Source: Gemmatimonadaceae bacterium
GTDB taxonomy: Bacteria; Gemmatimonadota; Gemmatimonadetes; Gemmatimonadales; Gemmatimonadaceae
Assembly (NCBI GenBank): GCA_013820975.1
Contig: JACDHQ010000128.1
Coordinates: 1 to 6,448 of the forward strand
DNA length: 6,448 bases
Direction of reading: 5' to 3'
The notes under the pieces: generated by a model
Database searches by the model: none
Told to the model about the DNA's origin: nothing
What the model saw: only the letters and a program-made list of their open reading frames with translations
In this document: piece by piece, positions 5,308-6,448 of the stretch
Numbering within the stretch: position 1 is the first letter of the stretch
Layout of the letters: every line of letters begins with the position of its first letter
Program-made: the position numbers and the translations under genes

Positions 5308-6234
5308 ATGAAGCTTGCCGTCTGCGTGGCCACCTACCGGAGGCCGGTGATGCTGGCGGCGTTCCTCGACAGCCTCGCTGCTATCGAGCTGGCGCTGCCT
5401 TCCCCCGAGGTCTTCGTCGTGGTCGTGGACAACGACGACGGAGAGTCCGCACGGCCCGTCATCGACACCCGCCTCGGACGATTCCGGTTCCCCATCCTCA
5501 CAGCGACCGAGCAGGTGCGCAACATTGCGCTGGCGCGCAATCGATCGGTGGAGATTGCGCTGCGCGAGGGAGCCGACTGGGTGGTGATTGCGGATGACGA
5601 CGAGTTGGTGAGCCCCGGCTGGCTTTCGGAGCTGCTCGCCATGCAGCAGCAAACCGGTGCCGATGTCGTCGCCGGCCCTGTCGTGAACCGCTATCCCGAC
5701 GGGACGCCGGCGTGGCTCGTCGAGAGCGGCCTCCCCCTCCGCCCACGTTATGAGAACGGGGCCATGCTGCAGGTGGCCGACACCGCCAACGTGCTCGTCT
5801 CCAGGCGCGTCTTTGGCCTCGTCCCGGGTCACTTCGACGCGCGCTTCGGCCTCAGCGGCGGAAGCGACAGCCTCTTCTTCGCGCGGGCGCACGCTGCGGG
5901 CGCGCGGATCACCTGGGCTGCTGCCGCTGTGGTGTTCGAGACGCATCCCCGTTCGCGCGTCACGATCGGATGGCTGCTGCGCCGTGCCTTCCGGAACGGC
6001 AACGCCGCCGTGCACGTGGCGCGCTCAATGGTCCCTGCGCACGCCTGGCTGCCGCGCCGCATCGCATCGGCGTCGTACCACTTCGGGCGCGGCGTGCTCC
6101 TGCTGCCAGCGGCGGCGGTGCGCGGTCGTGCCGCAGGTGTTGCGGCGCTCCAGGAACTTTCGCTCGGTGCCGGAGCAGCCGCAGCGTTCGCGGGGTATCG
6201 CTATGTCGAGTACAAGCGAGTGCACGGCGCGTGA
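5308..6234 (+). CDS. family 2 glycosyltransferase (GT-A fold)
   Basis: This enzyme probably transfers a sugar from a nucleotide donor onto a lipid-linked saccharide at the cytoplasmic face of the inner membrane. The 308-residue product has the GT-A layout: MKLAVCVATYRRP (1-13), FVVVVDNDDGESA (36-48), ATEQVRNIALARNRSVEIA (66-84), and the metal-binding DxD motif in WVVIADDDEL (91-100). FDARFGLSGGSDSLFFARAH (176-195) holds the acceptor-side GG(S/E)D element that usually carries the catalytic base, here Asp187. ETHPRSRVTIGWLLRRAFRNGN (211-232) follows. The C-terminal third is Ala/Leu-rich (about 262-295), perhaps a membrane-associated helix. Donor and acceptor cannot be told from sequence. The start is ATG at 5308, preceded by no standard Shine-Dalgarno, which fits reinitiation after the small upstream frame that ends six bases earlier. 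The stop overlaps the GTG of the next gene as GTGA, so the two are one operon. Confidence 0.92.
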   Translation: MKLAVCVATYRRPVMLAAFLDSLAAIELALPSPEVFVVVVDNDDGESARPVIDTRLGRFRFPILTATEQVRNIALARNRSVEIALREGADWVVIADDDELVSPGWLSELLAMQQQTGADVVAGPVVNRYPDGTPAWLVESGLPLRPRYENGAMLQVADTANVLVSRRVFGLVPGHFDARFGLSGGSDSLFFARAHAAGARITWAAAAVVFETHPRSRVTIGWLLRRAFRNGNAAVHVARSMVPAHAWLPRRIASASYHFGRGVLLLPAAAVRGRAAGVAALQELSLGAGAAAAFAGYRYVEYKRVHGA

Positions 6235-6448
6235 GTGGACCGGCCGTTCCTCCCAGCCGCCCGGGCCTTCGCGCAGTCCTCACCCGCGGTGTTGCGTGGT
6301 CTGCGGCGGCGAACGCCAGTGCAGGGCTCCTCAGTACCCTGGTCGGGCTCGCGCTTGCGCGCATCCTGACCCCCGGCGACTTCGGCATCCAGGCGGCGGT
6401 CGTCACGATCACGGCCTTCTTCAGCACGGTTGCCGACCTGGCCATTGG
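6231..6448 (+). CDS. Wzx-like polysaccharide flippase, N-terminal part (runs off the right edge)
   Basis: The 72 visible residues begin MSGPAVPPSRPGLRAVLTRGVAWSAAANASAG. They contain a first membrane helix of about residues 22-44, then the signature LARILTPGDFGIQAAVV, typical of polysaccharide transport (PST/Wzx, MOP superfamily) proteins. A second helix begins near residue 52. Members carry undecaprenyl-linked sugar units from the cytoplasmic to the periplasmic side. The start is GTG at 6231-6233, overlapping the glycosyltransferase TGA, which indicates translational coupling. The polar, Pro-rich tail before the first helix is normal for the family. The rest of the gene (about 12-14 helices) lies outside the window, so exact subfamily and integrity are unknown. 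Confidence 0.85.
   Translation, partial: MSGPAVPPSRPGLRAVLTRGVAWSAAANASAGLLSTLVGLALARILTPGDFGIQAAVVTITAFFSTVADLAI

Noticed and set aside
5134..6015. Long minus-strand open frame (about 293 codons) opposite the glycosyltransferase
   Set aside because: Antisense to a clear GT-A glycosyltransferase; low-complexity charged translation without motifs.

Overview
The window is a high-GC stretch of a bacterial cell-surface polysaccharide locus. From left to right it holds: the start of UDP-glucose 6-dehydrogenase (minus strand), a Fic-family AMP-transferase gene (minus), a dTDP-L-rhamnose cluster in the order rmlA-rmlC-rmlB-rmlD (all minus, read from right to left), a divergent intergenic region of about 325 bases, a family 2 glycosyltransferase (plus), and the start of a Wzx-type flippase (plus). 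Strong GC bias at third codon positions, GTG starts and few Shine-Dalgarno sequences suggest a high-GC Gram-negative-type environmental bacterium. A G-rich 'GGGATGAGGGATGA' palindrome makes me think of Gemmatimonadota or a similar group, but the phylum cannot be fixed from this sequence.

The sugar genes would supply nucleotide sugars: UDP-glucuronate from Ugd, and dTDP-4-keto-L-rhamnose (normally dTDP-L-rhamnose) from RmlA, RmlB and RmlC. The plus-strand glycosyltransferase and flippase would assemble lipid-linked repeat units and move them across the inner membrane, as in Wzx/Wzy-type O-antigen, capsule or exopolysaccharide synthesis. The rml genes are packed tightly: rmlA/rmlC overlap by GTGA, rmlC/rmlB overlap by ATGA, and there are 6 bases between rmlB and rmlD.

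Two features break the ordinary picture. First, rmlB carries an in-frame insertion of about 27 codons made almost entirely of one long imperfect palindrome (29-base arms, 3 mismatches, 13-base loop). It sits in a surface loop between Rossmann elements, and the reading frame and all catalytic motifs are intact. It behaves like a palindromic mini-element that has become protein-coding, comparable in concept to the Rickettsia palindromic elements. Second, rmlD is a wreck. Its first 23 or so codons are joined, out of frame, to its last 90 codons, so the middle of the enzyme with its YxxxK catalytic site is gone. The last step of dTDP-rhamnose synthesis must therefore be done elsewhere or be missing.

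The Fic gene sits between ugd and the rml cluster with its own good promoter and hairpins on both sides, so it looks like an independent cassette. The divergent intergenic region contains a candidate 45-codon gene with a well-placed ribosome binding site but an ATC where the start codon should be. No tRNA, rRNA, CRISPR array or intact insertion sequence was seen.
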